The notes under the pieces were generated by a model. That model was given only the letters and a program-made list of their open reading frames with translations. It was not told the DNA's origin and searched no databases. The translations under genes were made by a program, and so were the position numbers. Shown piece after piece: positions 16,199 through 25,625 of a stretch of DNA of 56,918 nt. Position 1 is the stretch's first letter; every line of letters begins with the position of its first letter. This stretch comes from a virus, in IMG/VR virus record IMGVR_UViG_3300043410_002441, positions 1 to 56,918 of that record, one strand, 5' to 3'.

Positions 16199-17014
16199 TT
16201 ATTTTATATTTTTGCGTTGTTTAACAAATTCCAAAATGTCCAATTTTGTCAATTTTGGCTTTTCTGATTCTGCAATAATACTAAATGTTTTTGAATTAAC
16301 CAAATTTTCGTTTAAAGAATCCAATAAACTTCTTAAAATACTGTAAGCCTCTTTCTCTTTATTAGCTTTTAATAAGTCAACAACTTTTTGAATATTGTTA
16401 CGAACAAAAGCATTTCTAATCTGACCTAAAAATTCTTGGTACTCGGCATCATTCATTCTACTAACAACAGTATTTCTTTTTTCCTCGGGTTCTTTTTTCT
16501 CCGCTGGGAATAAACTCATTTGTTTTGTGTCAGCAACATTAACAATCTTGAAATGACCTTCATTTTCCAAAGCATTTTTAGCGTCCTCAAAAGTTTTAAT
16601 CTCTTCAGTATCATTATCAGCCATGTCATAATGAAAAACGGTGTTTGCATAATCAATTACATCACTTTCGGACGCATTTGCTTTAACTGTATCACCAGAT
16701 TCATCATTAATGTTATATCTATCAGATTTAATCTGTGGTCTATTTCTTTCATTCCACGGTAAATCATAGTAAGTGTAGCCAATAACTTTATAAAATAATT
16801 CATCAATGGTATCTTTCATAGTCCATTCATTTGCTGATTCAGTTTGAACATTTTGTTGATTACCAGCTATGTCGTTAACTTCTTTTGTTTTATTAACAAG
16901 TTGTTGTAACGTGTTTTTAGCGTTATCTAAAGTTTGCATCATTTTAGGGCCAGCTTCTGGGTTAGTTATTAACTCAGCAGCCATTTGATCATTGTTTGTT
17001 TCCGTATTTTCCAT
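16199..17014 (-). CDS. Hypothetical protein in the baseplate-like operon
   Basis: A 271-residue acidic protein. The N-terminus (MENTETNNDQMAAELITNPE) looks disordered. A central part follows with YKVIGYTYYDLPWNERNRP, then a charged segment EKKEPEEKRNTVVSRMND. The C-terminus has helices (YQEFLGQIRNAFVRNNIQKV) and a basic end QRKNIK. No family is recognised. It overlaps the upstream gene by 1 nt and is followed at once by the Pro-rich peptide gene. It is presumably a virion or assembly protein because it is in the late unit started at 23005. Confidence 0.6.
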   Translation of the reverse strand: MENTETNNDQMAAELITNPEAGPKMMQTLDNAKNTLQQLVNKTKEVNDIAGNQQNVQTESANEWTMKDTIDELFYKVIGYTYYDLPWNERNRPQIKSDRYNINDESGDTVKANASESDVIDYANTVFHYDMADNDTEEIKTFEDAKNALENEGHFKIVNVADTKQMSLFPAEKKEPEEKRNTVVSRMNDAEYQEFLGQIRNAFVRNNIQKVVDLLKANKEKEAYSILRSLLDSLNENLVNSKTFSIIAESEKPKLTKLDILEFVKQRKNIK

Positions 17015-17418
17015 TAGAATTTTTCTATTTCTTCTTTATTTATTATTGTTAATAGTTTATCGCGACTATAAATTTTTTCTTTAACCGAATCAATTGGTTC
17101 GCCATACCTAAACACAAGTCTATCCTCAATTTCTGGTGATTCGGATTCCCAACCAAGAGCTATAATACCCTCAACACAATCATACATTGAAAATGTATCT
17201 GAATCCATAACCAAAGTTAATTCAATATCATCAGATTTCAATATACCAATTGATTCAATTTGACGAACACTTGGTGGTGTTGGTGATCCGCTAGATGCTG
17301 GTTGAACATCCCAGTCATCACCATATTCAATATTATCTAAACGTTTTGCAAAGATAAATTCGTAGGTGTATTGACCTTTAAAATTTTTATTAAGTGGGTT
17401 TATATAAATTAAATACAT
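17014..17418 (-). CDS. Hypothetical protein in the baseplate-like operon
   Basis: A 134-residue protein starting MYLIYINPLNKNFKGQYTYE. It is beta-rich in appearance (YEFIFAKRLDNIEYGDDWDV, IELTLVMDSDTFSMYDCVEG) with an acidic character. No family is recognised. It overlaps its downstream neighbour by 1 nt and starts 2 nt after its upstream neighbour, so the three genes 18794 to 16199 are translated together. A small tail or baseplate protein is the simplest guess. Confidence 0.6.
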   Translation of the reverse strand: MYLIYINPLNKNFKGQYTYEFIFAKRLDNIEYGDDWDVQPASSGSPTPPSVRQIESIGILKSDDIELTLVMDSDTFSMYDCVEGIIALGWESESPEIEDRLVFRYGEPIDSVKEKIYSRDKLLTIINKEEIEKF

Positions 17419-17420
17419 AA

Positions 17421-18794
17421 TTAAGCTTTATTTACAACGTCAAAATGTAACTCATCACTGTGTAATGTTACTTCACCGTTAGTTTCTATTTTAATATCAA
17501 CATAATATCTTTGTGGGACCATCCAAGTTGTATCGATTGTAAAATAGTTATTATTTAACGCTTTGTTTACTGGTTGCCAGTCAAAAATATCAATAACCGC
17601 TGGTCCTTGTTTAACGTATAATTTATAATAAACACTATTGCTTACGTAATATTCTGAAACGGTGTATGGTTTTCTTAATAAAACATTCACCCTTCTTTGT
17701 TCACCTTGTTGTAAACCTTCACCAACTTTAATACCGCTTAAAGATAAACCATATCTGGTATCATCCATTGCATCAATATTAAAATTATAATACTTATCCG
17801 CGTCAATAGGTACAAATCTTAATTTAACATCTGGTCTAGGATTACCACCATAATATATATCACCCCATATATCGTTATATTCGGTGTAACTAGTAAACAC
17901 AGATTCATCACCATCAACCTCAACGTAATAAACACCCTTTGTTTTTTGATAAACCGTGTAATTTACGTTATTAATGGTACATGTTGGTAATGTGTCAAGA
18001 TTCTCCAGTTTACCGTTTATAACAGAATAAAAGAATAATTTATTTTGTTTACCTAAATAGAATGTAACCCTTTCATCATCAATATGATCATCATAAACCG
18101 TCTCAATAAACGGTTCAAAAAATGTTTGTGTGTGTCTTGTAAATAAACCAAGTGCAAAAAGCCTATTATCTGGAAAAGTTAAACCTTCAATTGCTGGCGT
18201 ATATTTTAAACAAAACCCTTCATATGAACCATTATTTGGTGATGCTAGTATTAAATTAACAAAACCCGTAATATCCATTTCAATATCCTCATTACCCCAT
18301 GAAAGGTGTTGAGTTGCTATTGGGGTAGCCCCATTTGATACAACCCCAGACGTATTAAAATTTGTCACATTTGTTGACTGGAACCAATTTGATGGGCCAG
18401 CAACATAATCAATGTTTTGTGGAAAAGTTTTAATTCCAGTAACAAAATCATAACCATTACCCTCATCCCATAATTCATTAACAGGGTGTAATTCAAGGTC
18501 AATTGATGTTGGTCTATAACTATCACCAAACATTAAATTATTATTTACACTTAAAACATCTTTAATATCAAAACTATTTGTGTTTTTGATTTTTAATATG
18601 TGTCTTACGTTACCATTTAAATTTATTACACCAGAATTAACAAGATCTCTAATTTCATCAAATGAACAATAAAACAGAAACCTGCTTGTTTTTTTACCAA
18701 AATACATTTCAGATACCTGGTTTCTACCCGTATTAACATAGTCACCATTGACTATAGTATTATTTTTATCAAAATATGTTCTGTATATGCCCAT
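17421..18794 (-). CDS. Large beta-rich structural protein (baseplate or virion)
   Basis: A 457-residue protein with abundant Tyr, Asn, Thr and Val and repeated short strands, for example ERVTFYLGKQNKLFFYSVIN and QRYYVDIKIETNGEVTLHSD. It has no membrane segments and no enzymatic motif. The composition and its place 13 nt after the OB-fold spike-like gene suggest a virion surface or baseplate component. I do not recognise the family. A sequence resembling the late motif lies only 5 nt before its ATG, too close to act as its promoter. Confidence 0.6.
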   Translation of the reverse strand: MGIYRTYFDKNNTIVNGDYVNTGRNQVSEMYFGKKTSRFLFYCSFDEIRDLVNSGVINLNGNVRHILKIKNTNSFDIKDVLSVNNNLMFGDSYRPTSIDLELHPVNELWDEGNGYDFVTGIKTFPQNIDYVAGPSNWFQSTNVTNFNTSGVVSNGATPIATQHLSWGNEDIEMDITGFVNLILASPNNGSYEGFCLKYTPAIEGLTFPDNRLFALGLFTRHTQTFFEPFIETVYDDHIDDERVTFYLGKQNKLFFYSVINGKLENLDTLPTCTINNVNYTVYQKTKGVYYVEVDGDESVFTSYTEYNDIWGDIYYGGNPRPDVKLRFVPIDADKYYNFNIDAMDDTRYGLSLSGIKVGEGLQQGEQRRVNVLLRKPYTVSEYYVSNSVYYKLYVKQGPAVIDIFDWQPVNKALNNNYFTIDTTWMVPQRYYVDIKIETNGEVTLHSDELHFDVVNKA

Positions 18795-18807
18795 AGTAAT
18801 AAATATT

Positions 18808-20481
18808 TTAATTAAGACGTAAGTTATGATTAATTATCTTTGTTGTGGAATTTGTTGTATTTCCGTTTATCTCTTGTGCGATTTGGCCCCTTAAATTTTT
18901 AACCAATTCAACAGCATTTTTACTTAAAGAACCTTCTGACTGACCAATTGAATGTCCGTGTGACAAGAACACGCTTAATATTTGATCCAATAACTCAAGT
19001 ATTTTTTCACCTCTAATAAAACCATAAGTTTCGTAACTTCTACCCGTATCGTCTAAAGATAAATTAGATAAAAATTTTGAAATTGTTTCTTTACTCATAC
19101 CATCTCTTGAATTATCAAGATAATCCCTAGAGTTTAAACTACTTAAAAATAAAAATTTATCGGCATAGTTAACATTAACAGTAACGTCATTGTCATTTAC
19201 AGTTGATTCTGTTCTTTTAGTTGTTGTTGTAATTGGTGTTTGCAACTCTTGATCACCCAAAAATCTTTCATTGTTATATTTTTTTATTTTAGATATGAAA
19301 GTGTTAAATTCTTTGAATCTAATATAATTTAAAGATGTGGTGTCAGCTGGTTGAGTTGCTGGTATACCTAATTGTTCTTGTAATTGAACACTTGGTGTTG
19401 TATATAAATCTCTATTAACTGGGTTTATTCTGACAACAAAATTTTTTAAATCAGCAACTTCATCAGTTGTATCATAATTAGCCCCAGCGTTATTAGATTT
19501 AAAAGGTATCCTATTTGTTAATGTTATTAAACCGTTATTAGTATCAATTTTTTGGGTACCAATTAATTGTGGGTTATAATATTTAATTTTTTTAGTTTTA
19601 TATGAAGCTATAATGTCTTCAATAGCTTTGTCCATTGAATCCACGTCACCGAATTCAAGTGTATGGTTTACAGTATATTGATTATTGTTAACGCCACTGG
19701 TATAATCATTAAACCTATTATAATCATTTTTCATTAACCCTTTAAATACTTTTGATGTATTGCTTTGTTTTGTTGTTATAACCTCGAGTGTATTATAAAG
19801 ATTTACGCTACAGATAATATTTTTACTATTAATATCATCTTTTTTTGTGTAATCAAACGTTATTTCAAGTATATAATCTAAGAAAACATCTGGTTTAACG
19901 GTTTCAGTGACATCTTTAAGGGTGTAATTTATTGTTTTTGTGAATTTTGATATTTGAAAAATTGGATATGTTGTTTTTCTAGCACCATTGGTTATGTGGT
20001 CTAATCTAACCAATACTCTATCATTACCTAATGAAACCTGTTCATTATTATAACCCGAAAAAACAGCGTCATCAACATTATTTGATATATCATCCGATAC
20101 GTCAAATTTATTTTTAATGTTTTCTTCAAAATATGTTGTATTTAGTTTTAAAGGGTTTTGTGTTACTGGACCTATATAATTAACAGTCCCATCGTCAAAT
20201 TTAATTAATCTAACTATTTGACCTGGTTTGGGTGTTACGGATATTTGGTTTGGTAAGAAAGGTGAGGCAACATAAGGATCTCTTATTTTTTCACCCAAAC
20301 CACCTTTTTCAGACCAATTATCATAAACAATTGATCCAGCGCTTAATAGATTAATCGCATTTTCAATGGATGAATAAGAAACATGGTTTTTGTATTGCTC
20401 ATAAGGGGCAACACGAATTCTACCATAATTTAATGGGTCGTTGTTATTAAAACATATACCTAAACTAAATTCACCGTTCAT
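18808..20481 (-). CDS. Baseplate spike/hub protein with N-terminal OB-like domain
   Basis: A 557-residue protein. The start LGICFNNNDPLNYGRIRVAP, then VASPFLPNQISVTPKPGQIV and RLIKFDDGTVNYIGPV, has the G-R-I/V-R-V strand, proline-rich turn and P-x-x-G-x-x-V of the OB-fold in T4 gp5-like and other baseplate spike proteins. The rest is Asn/Thr/Asp-rich, without a lysozyme motif that I can see. The C-terminus has a helix (ILELLDQILSVFLSHGHSIG) and an Asn-rich end. Its ATG overlaps the preceding TGA by 4 nt (ATGA). A role in the hub or spike is inferred. Confidence 0.55.
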   Translation of the reverse strand: MNGEFSLGICFNNNDPLNYGRIRVAPYEQYKNHVSYSSIENAINLLSAGSIVYDNWSEKGGLGEKIRDPYVASPFLPNQISVTPKPGQIVRLIKFDDGTVNYIGPVTQNPLKLNTTYFEENIKNKFDVSDDISNNVDDAVFSGYNNEQVSLGNDRVLVRLDHITNGARKTTYPIFQISKFTKTINYTLKDVTETVKPDVFLDYILEITFDYTKKDDINSKNIICSVNLYNTLEVITTKQSNTSKVFKGLMKNDYNRFNDYTSGVNNNQYTVNHTLEFGDVDSMDKAIEDIIASYKTKKIKYYNPQLIGTQKIDTNNGLITLTNRIPFKSNNAGANYDTTDEVADLKNFVVRINPVNRDLYTTPSVQLQEQLGIPATQPADTTSLNYIRFKEFNTFISKIKKYNNERFLGDQELQTPITTTTKRTESTVNDNDVTVNVNYADKFLFLSSLNSRDYLDNSRDGMSKETISKFLSNLSLDDTGRSYETYGFIRGEKILELLDQILSVFLSHGHSIGQSEGSLSKNAVELVKNLRGQIAQEINGNTTNSTTKIINHNLRLN

Positions 20482-20690
20482 TCTTTATCCTCAAATTTTA
20501 ATCTGTTTTTTAGTTCATTATAAACTTTATCATAAGTTATTTCAACTTCTTCAAGCGTTGCCGTTAATCGCAAAACAGTTTCTTTAACATCCTCAAAATC
20601 ATTCTTTAATGCAATGATTAACCTAGCCAACTCTTTGTTAGATTTTTTATCAACGTTTTCAACTATTTCTTTTAGTTTTGGGTTATTCAT
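20478..20690 (-). CDS. Small coiled-coil protein
   Basis: A 70-residue protein starting MNNPKLKEIVENVDKKSNKE. An in-frame ATG exists 20 codons earlier, but it would overlap the upstream gene by 56 nt. The start chosen leaves a 4-nt gap, like most neighbours. The sequence is heptad-like throughout (ELARLIIALKNDFEDVKETV, then LRLTATLEEVEITYDKVYNE) and ends KFEDKE. It is probably an assembly partner for one of the two large flanking baseplate proteins. ATGA overlap with the next gene indicates coupling. Confidence 0.6.
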   Translation of the reverse strand: MNNPKLKEIVENVDKKSNKELARLIIALKNDFEDVKETVLRLTATLEEVEITYDKVYNELKNRLKFEDKE

Positions 20691-20694
20691 AATT

Positions 20695-22599
20695 TTACTG
20701 TATTTGTCCAAATCCTGTTGTAAAACCAGCTCCTGTGGTTGTAACTTCAATTTTTGCGTTTGTTTTTATATGGCCAACCATCACTTTCATACTTTCTTCT
20801 AAAGCTATCATAAGATGATTAGGTGTCCCGTCTGGGAATGTTGCGGCTGTTTCAATACCTTTTTCACTTAAATTAGATTTAAGATCATTAATCATAGCGA
20901 TATGATTTAAACCTGGTTTTAATGCACCACCTAATAAGACGAGTGGTGGTGGCATTGGTGGCATTGGTGCCACATTTAATAATTTTAATAAACGTAATAT
21001 TTGTTCAATTATTGATTGACAACCGCTAACCTTTAAACCTTTTAAAGCTTTTAATAAAGATAATAAACTTTTTAAAGATGATATATAATCAAGCCCTCTT
21101 TGTTTTAAAAAGTCAGCACTAATTTTTTTAGCCAAACCTATTAAATCTTTTTTTATTAGGTTGAATATGTTTTTTACTAATAAATCGGTAATATAATTAC
21201 CAATTTTTTTAATCAATGGTTTCATAAAAGAAACCATGTCTTCTGAAGATTTTTTTGTGTTATCACCCTTTAAAACTAAAAATAATTTAGGTACAACCAA
21301 CAATTTTGGTGTTATAATCATCTGCATTAATGCATATGGTATAGCTTTTAAAATATTTAATTGTATTTCAGCATTTATGTTAGGTAAATTAAGAGTTACA
21401 CCTATTTCACCTGAATTAACAACATCATTAATCCCGTTTTTTAGTGCTTTGTCTAAAACATCAGACGCTTGGTCAAGGCTAGGTATTTTTTTAGAGTTAT
21501 CTATCGGGCCATTATTTTCTTCAGGTACAACACTTTGCGGGTTTTCACCAGGAAAAATTAATTTATTACCCTCACTATTTTTAAATAGTTCCTCTAATGA
21601 AGATATTATATCATCTGGGTTTATAGCGATATCTAAATTACCGCAAGATGAGAATCTTAAAAACCCGTTAGCTCTAAGATTACCAATTGTTTCTATATCG
21701 TCAAGTTCTTTTTTATTAAAATTAAAAACGTTATCAAAATCAGCGTCACTATTTAAAACACCACCATCTTCACCATTTTTTTGTGCATCAGCTGGATTAA
21801 ACTCTTTAGCTAAAAATGATTTATTTGAAGAATCTGGTTTTTCGTCATCATTTTCATTACAAAAACCAAACATCTTTTTTAAACCCTTAATTAAACCACT
21901 TTGTTTAACCATGATTTTTTTATTTAATTTAGCCTTAACCGATAATGAACCAGTTAATATGTCCATTAATATGGCCATAAAATTAGGGAAATTAAATATT
22001 GGTGTTGCTACACTTAGGTAATCTTTTAAAAAGTCACCAAATAATTTTTTAGAATAAAATTCACCGAATTTAAAAACAAAGGTTGATGAATCTTTTGCGT
22101 GTAATGTGAATAAAACGCGATTACCTTTTTTAAATTCCAAAGGTGCGTCACTTGTAGCGTTTTGTGATTTGTTAAAGAAGTAATTAGCGTGTTTGGTAAT
22201 GTCATTACCTTCGTACATTAATTTACCTGTTCTACTATCTGGATCAACATTTAATAAACCAAAAGAATCGATCTCTTGTTTACTTATTTCAATACCACCA
22301 ACAGCTAAAGTTGTGTATTTTTCAGGTATAACTAGATTAGTATCGCAACCAAATAAAGCAATAAAGTTATCAACGATAACCTTATTAATCTCATCAAATT
22401 TTTTTAATTGTGATAAACTACCTTTTAATATAAGATTTTTAAATTCTTTTTGACCCCTGGTTGATTTAACCAATTCGATCAAAAAATCAACAAACTCTAA
22501 TTTATCTAATTTTTTTTGCGCATCAGTAGCATATGGTTTCTGATTATTAGAAACCACCAGTGATCTATACCTTGAGAATATTTCGCTTTGTGAACTCAT
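20695..22599 (-). CDS. Large hypothetical baseplate/tail protein
   Basis: A 634-residue protein starting MSSQSEIFSRYRSLVVSNNQ. An N-terminal helical part is followed by a polar, Asn/Asp-rich middle. A C-terminal third is very Leu/Lys-rich and amphipathic (LKSLLSLLKALKGLKVSGCQ) and carries a short Pro-rich motif APMPPMPPPLVLLGGALKPG. Hydrophobic stretches such as AIPYALMQMIITPKLLVVPK are present, but they are broken by Lys or Pro and are not clear membrane helices. The family is not recognised. As the second gene of the late baseplate-like unit it is likely a virion protein. Confidence 0.55.
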   Translation of the reverse strand: MSSQSEIFSRYRSLVVSNNQKPYATDAQKKLDKLEFVDFLIELVKSTRGQKEFKNLILKGSLSQLKKFDEINKVIVDNFIALFGCDTNLVIPEKYTTLAVGGIEISKQEIDSFGLLNVDPDSRTGKLMYEGNDITKHANYFFNKSQNATSDAPLEFKKGNRVLFTLHAKDSSTFVFKFGEFYSKKLFGDFLKDYLSVATPIFNFPNFMAILMDILTGSLSVKAKLNKKIMVKQSGLIKGLKKMFGFCNENDDEKPDSSNKSFLAKEFNPADAQKNGEDGGVLNSDADFDNVFNFNKKELDDIETIGNLRANGFLRFSSCGNLDIAINPDDIISSLEELFKNSEGNKLIFPGENPQSVVPEENNGPIDNSKKIPSLDQASDVLDKALKNGINDVVNSGEIGVTLNLPNINAEIQLNILKAIPYALMQMIITPKLLVVPKLFLVLKGDNTKKSSEDMVSFMKPLIKKIGNYITDLLVKNIFNLIKKDLIGLAKKISADFLKQRGLDYISSLKSLLSLLKALKGLKVSGCQSIIEQILRLLKLLNVAPMPPMPPPLVLLGGALKPGLNHIAMINDLKSNLSEKGIETAATFPDGTPNHLMIALEESMKVMVGHIKTNAKIEVTTTGAGFTTGFGQIQ

Positions 22600-22601
22600 T
22601 A

Positions 22602-22988
22602 TTATTCATACTCTTTTTCATTCGTATCTGATTCACTTGTTGTAGCTTGTTTTTTGATAAAATCTTCAGCCCATTTTCTATCTTCATCAGTAATTGTCAT
22701 ACCACCAATACCAGCAGCATCGGATGGTTTACCTGATTTATAAAGGATGTCACCTTGAATTTTTATTAACCTTAATTTCTTTTCAATAGATGAATCAATT
22801 ATTTTTAATAAATCGTTTGTAATCTTACCAACTAAAGCGATATCAGAATTTTCGTTAATATCCTTTGTAAATTTTTTGTAGGCGGTTAAAGCCCTATTTC
22901 TTTCGTCAACTATTTCATTATAAGTTTCTTGCATGAGTTCTTTCATACTATCCTCTGAAACATCGACTTTTTTCTTTTTTGGTACCAT
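22602..22988 (-). CDS. Hypothetical helical protein, first gene of the late operon
   Basis: A 128-residue protein starting MVPKKKKVDVSEDSMKELMQ. It is helical and charged, with one Gly-rich turn (SDAAGIGGMTITDEDRKWAE) and an acidic tail ESDTNEKEYE. A full late motif lies 16 nt before its ATG. Seven more genes follow in the same unit, down to the terminator at 16008. Its size and helix-rich build would also fit a small terminase, but it is not next to the large subunit and I see no specific support. Confidence 0.6.
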   Translation of the reverse strand: MVPKKKKVDVSEDSMKELMQETYNEIVDERNRALTAYKKFTKDINENSDIALVGKITNDLLKIIDSSIEKKLRLIKIQGDILYKSGKPSDAAGIGGMTITDEDRKWAEDFIKKQATTSESDTNEKEYE

Positions 22989-23004
22989 AGTAACTATTAT
23001 TTCA

Positions 23005-23014
23005 TATAAATATC
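23005..23014 (-). promoter_or_regulatory. Late promoter motif for the baseplate-like operon
   Basis: GATATTTATA on the minus strand, ending 16 nt before the ATG at 22988. It overlaps the end region of the sigma-factor gene and starts a ~7-kb unit ending at 16008. Confidence 0.7.
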
Positions 23015-23726
23015 AACCATCTAGATAATTATCTTTAAAAATACGATATAAAACCTTAAATCTTTTCATACTGTTCCTAATTTCCTTTGTGTTTAGGCCA
23101 GTCATATTACGAATATATAGTAATATTAAGTTTTTATTGAATTTTGGTGAGTTTTTACCATCATTTACCTGCGAAAAAAGTTCACGCCATTCCTCAAGTA
23201 TTTTTACTAAGGAATGACCAACTTTAAACTCATTTTCGGTTAAATCATTTGACTTTAGTTCATCTTTTATGTTTGATGCTAAAGTTTCAATAAAAATTGT
23301 TAAATCAAGATCTTCATTATCAATACGATATAATAATTCATCTCTTTTTAAAACATCACCCTCTGATTGATCTATATCAACAATAGATGTATTTTTTTTA
23401 TATTCTTTGACCATTTCACCAAAAAGGTAATTTTTACATATCGTACCAAAGTACGAAAATGATCTTTTACCCTTTTCAGGTTTAAATTTGTCAAATTTTG
23501 TCATCAAGAATGACAGTGTGTCTGCATGTAAATCGTGGAATTCGTATGATTGTCTATATAATTTATAAGTTCGGATAATACTCTCTATCATCGTATTGAT
23601 AGGTTCTTGTAAATACTCTCTATAAATTTTTTCTCTCTCACCAACCGTTTTGGCTTCCAGAAACATGATCACCGCTTTTTCTTGGTCTATCCCATAATAG
23701 TTGCGATCTTTTTTCTGTCTTGCCAT
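23013..23726 (-). CDS. 55: Late-transcription sigma factor (T4 gp55-like)
   Basis: A 237-residue protein whose core LSFLMTKFDKFKPEKGKRSF followed by SYFGTICKNYL matches gp55-type phage sigma factors (pattern F-x-P-x-x-G-x-x-F-S-Y-F-x-x-I-x-K-N). In T4, gp55 directs host RNA polymerase to late promoters with only a -10-like element. The recurring TATTTATA motif in this window is a natural target. A C-terminal helical part (LLYIRNMTGLNTKEIRNSMK) could bind DNA. It is the last gene of the glycosyltransferase operon, 1-nt overlapped with its neighbour, and lies just before the first late promoter motif. Confidence 0.8.
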   Translation of the reverse strand: MARQKKDRNYYGIDQEKAVIMFLEAKTVGEREKIYREYLQEPINTMIESIIRTYKLYRQSYEFHDLHADTLSFLMTKFDKFKPEKGKRSFSYFGTICKNYLFGEMVKEYKKNTSIVDIDQSEGDVLKRDELLYRIDNEDLDLTIFIETLASNIKDELKSNDLTENEFKVGHSLVKILEEWRELFSQVNDGKNSPKFNKNLILLYIRNMTGLNTKEIRNSMKRFKVLYRIFKDNYLDG

Positions 23727-24556
23727 TACTCACTAACTTCATTTTCCTCATATATTATATGCCTATCATCGTTAAACAAATATTCTTTTTTAGCTGTTTC
23801 CATCCAAAATAAAGCTTCTCTTGGCTCCATCTTATATTCAAGAGCTTCGCTATTTTTGTACATCCAAAATAATGAACCCTCTCTCATGTTTACATGTTTG
23901 TAACCGATCTTTGGAATTACCATTGATTTGTAACCATTTTTATGGAAACGTAATAAAAATTCATAATTAAATGTTAATTTGATTTGTTTAAGCCCTTTGA
24001 TTTCATTAAAAACTGATGTTTTAATTACCATCCCACAAGGGTTGATATTTGGGTACTCTAACAAACACTCTAAATCAACATTACCAAGTGAATCACTAAA
24101 ATTATAAGCCCAAATAGCTTCATTCGATAAACCTATAAAGTTATTATCCTCAGATATATCATTAATAATAGGGAGAAACATATCAACATCTGGGTATGCG
24201 TTAATATGATCAGCCACATTTTTGTACCATGTTTTTGATACCTCATCATCAAACTCAAGAATTGACATATATTCAGTATCAACGTTTTGTGCCGCAAAAT
24301 TTATTTGATTTTGATAATCACTATCACCGTCATTTGCGATAATTTCAATATTTAAGTTATATTTTGATAAATCCATTGATGATAATTTAGCGTCAACATC
24401 AATACAATTACATCTAACGATTAAAACTTTTTCTGGTTTAACATCATTCCTGCTAATTGATGAGAGTGCGATATCAAAAAGGTCATCAAATTTTTGTTTA
24501 CCAATATCACTAACGGAGTGCACTGGGATTATAACGGTTAAATTACTTTTGTTCAT
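23726..24556 (-). CDS. GT2-like glycosyltransferase (GT-A fold)
   Basis: A 276-residue protein starting MNKSNLTVIIPVHSVSDIGK, the typical first strand and loop of GT2 enzymes. It continues with NFAAQNVDTEYMSILEFDDE, where EFDDE replaces the DxD metal site. The later stretch KSMVIPKIGYKHVNMREGSL has the His/Arg usual near the acceptor site. It would transfer a sugar from a nucleotide donor. The TAATG overlap (1 nt) with the sigma-factor gene and 14-nt overlap with the GT-B gene show co-translation. Substrate unknown. Confidence 0.7.
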   Translation of the reverse strand: MNKSNLTVIIPVHSVSDIGKQKFDDLFDIALSSISRNDVKPEKVLIVRCNCIDVDAKLSSMDLSKYNLNIEIIANDGDSDYQNQINFAAQNVDTEYMSILEFDDEVSKTWYKNVADHINAYPDVDMFLPIINDISEDNNFIGLSNEAIWAYNFSDSLGNVDLECLLEYPNINPCGMVIKTSVFNEIKGLKQIKLTFNYEFLLRFHKNGYKSMVIPKIGYKHVNMREGSLFWMYKNSEALEYKMEPREALFWMETAKKEYLFNDDRHIIYEENEVSE

Positions 24557-25625
24557 TTTGTTCTACTTCTTTTTTAAAATTTTCTTTTATTGTTTCTAGT
24601 TTTGAAAGTTTTTTATTAAAAAGGTATTCGTAAACCTCTTTTGTGTTTTTTTCAAAATTTTCTTCTGTGTATTTACCTTCTAATGTTTTAGAAACATTTA
24701 ATAAATTATCTGGTAATGTATCTTCTAACCAGTTTTTAATAAAGCTAGATAAAATCTCAGGGATTTGATTTTCATCATAAACCCAAATACCATTCTCATC
24801 CGTCATCCAATCTGGGATAATATTAGGTACTTTACCAATAACTGGTACGTTAGATTTAATTGATTCAACTGGATATCTACCGAATGATGAATCATCATCA
24901 ATCCAGATCGAAACACAACATTCTTTTAAGTTTTTAGCAAATGTATCCTGAGGCATTGTGTGCATATCCTTAAACGATACAAATCTGTAGATTGGGTATT
25001 TCAAATAAAAAGATTTAATCATTTTAGCGGCTTTTCTAGCTTCACGGCAGTAAATCGCAATGATAGGTTTTTGTGGTTTGTCGTTTAAACAAAATAAATC
25101 ATCTGAGATAACTGGTTCGATAAACTGAACATCCTCAACAGGAACCGTATCTTCAATCATACCCTTCAAAACGTTTGATGTTGTTATACATTCTTCAGCC
25201 CCTAAATCAAGCCAAGATTTACCTGGAGCAAACGCCTCAAGCATGTAATCAAACGATTGTACATAGATCACCTTTTCTAATGGCATTTTATTGATTTGTT
25301 CAAATACGCTACCATACACTTCAGGTACAATAATAAAATCAGATGCACCAACAACTAAATTATTATCTTCAATTGATAAATGTTCTAGTTCATCGCACTC
25401 TGGTGTTAACCATGACCCAACTTTAATGTAATCATTCTTTTCGTGTAACATGCTAACGTTATAACCCAATTTTTTAAGTGTTAACGCCTGTTTATATAGA
25501 TGAATAACGCTAGATTTAGCATTACCCTTGGTATCTGGTACCAAAAAAACAATCTTTTGTTCTTTGTTTTGAATCTTGCTTATAGCGGATTCAATGTTTT
25601 TAACTATTTCATTAGTTTTTTCCAT
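24543..25625 (-). CDS. GT-B fold glycosyltransferase
   Basis: A 360-residue protein. KIVFLVPDTKGNAKSSVIHL starts the first Rossmann domain, and PIIAIYCREARKAAKMIKSF the second. SSFGRYPVESIKSNVPVIGK is the donor-site loop with the E-x(n)-P-V-I-G pattern of GT4-like enzymes, though the first Glu of E-x7-E is not obvious. The C-terminal ~60 residues are helical and Lys/Glu-rich. It overlaps both neighbours by 14 nt. It may use the same acceptor as the GT2 enzyme next to it. Confidence 0.65.
   Translation of the reverse strand: MEKTNEIVKNIESAISKIQNKEQKIVFLVPDTKGNAKSSVIHLYKQALTLKKLGYNVSMLHEKNDYIKVGSWLTPECDELEHLSIEDNNLVVGASDFIIVPEVYGSVFEQINKMPLEKVIYVQSFDYMLEAFAPGKSWLDLGAEECITTSNVLKGMIEDTVPVEDVQFIEPVISDDLFCLNDKPQKPIIAIYCREARKAAKMIKSFYLKYPIYRFVSFKDMHTMPQDTFAKNLKECCVSIWIDDDSSFGRYPVESIKSNVPVIGKVPNIIPDWMTDENGIWVYDENQIPEILSSFIKNWLEDTLPDNLLNVSKTLEGKYTEENFEKNTKEVYEYLFNKKLSKLETIKENFKKEVEQNEQK

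Noticed and set aside
18798-18807. AATATTTATT on the minus strand before the 457-residue gene
   Set aside because: It is only about 5 nt from the start codon and at the end of the preceding gene, too close to give a transcript containing the start codon.
21236-22021. Long plus-strand open frame (261 codons) opposite the 634-residue baseplate-like gene
   Set aside because: It is antisense to a gene with proper operon spacing. Its sequence is Ser/Asn/Leu-rich mirror composition without any domain, and there is no promoter or start context.
22602-22988. Small terminase subunit
   Set aside because: The size and helical build fit, but it is 8 kb from the large terminase and has no recognisable DNA-binding motif, so I left it unnamed.
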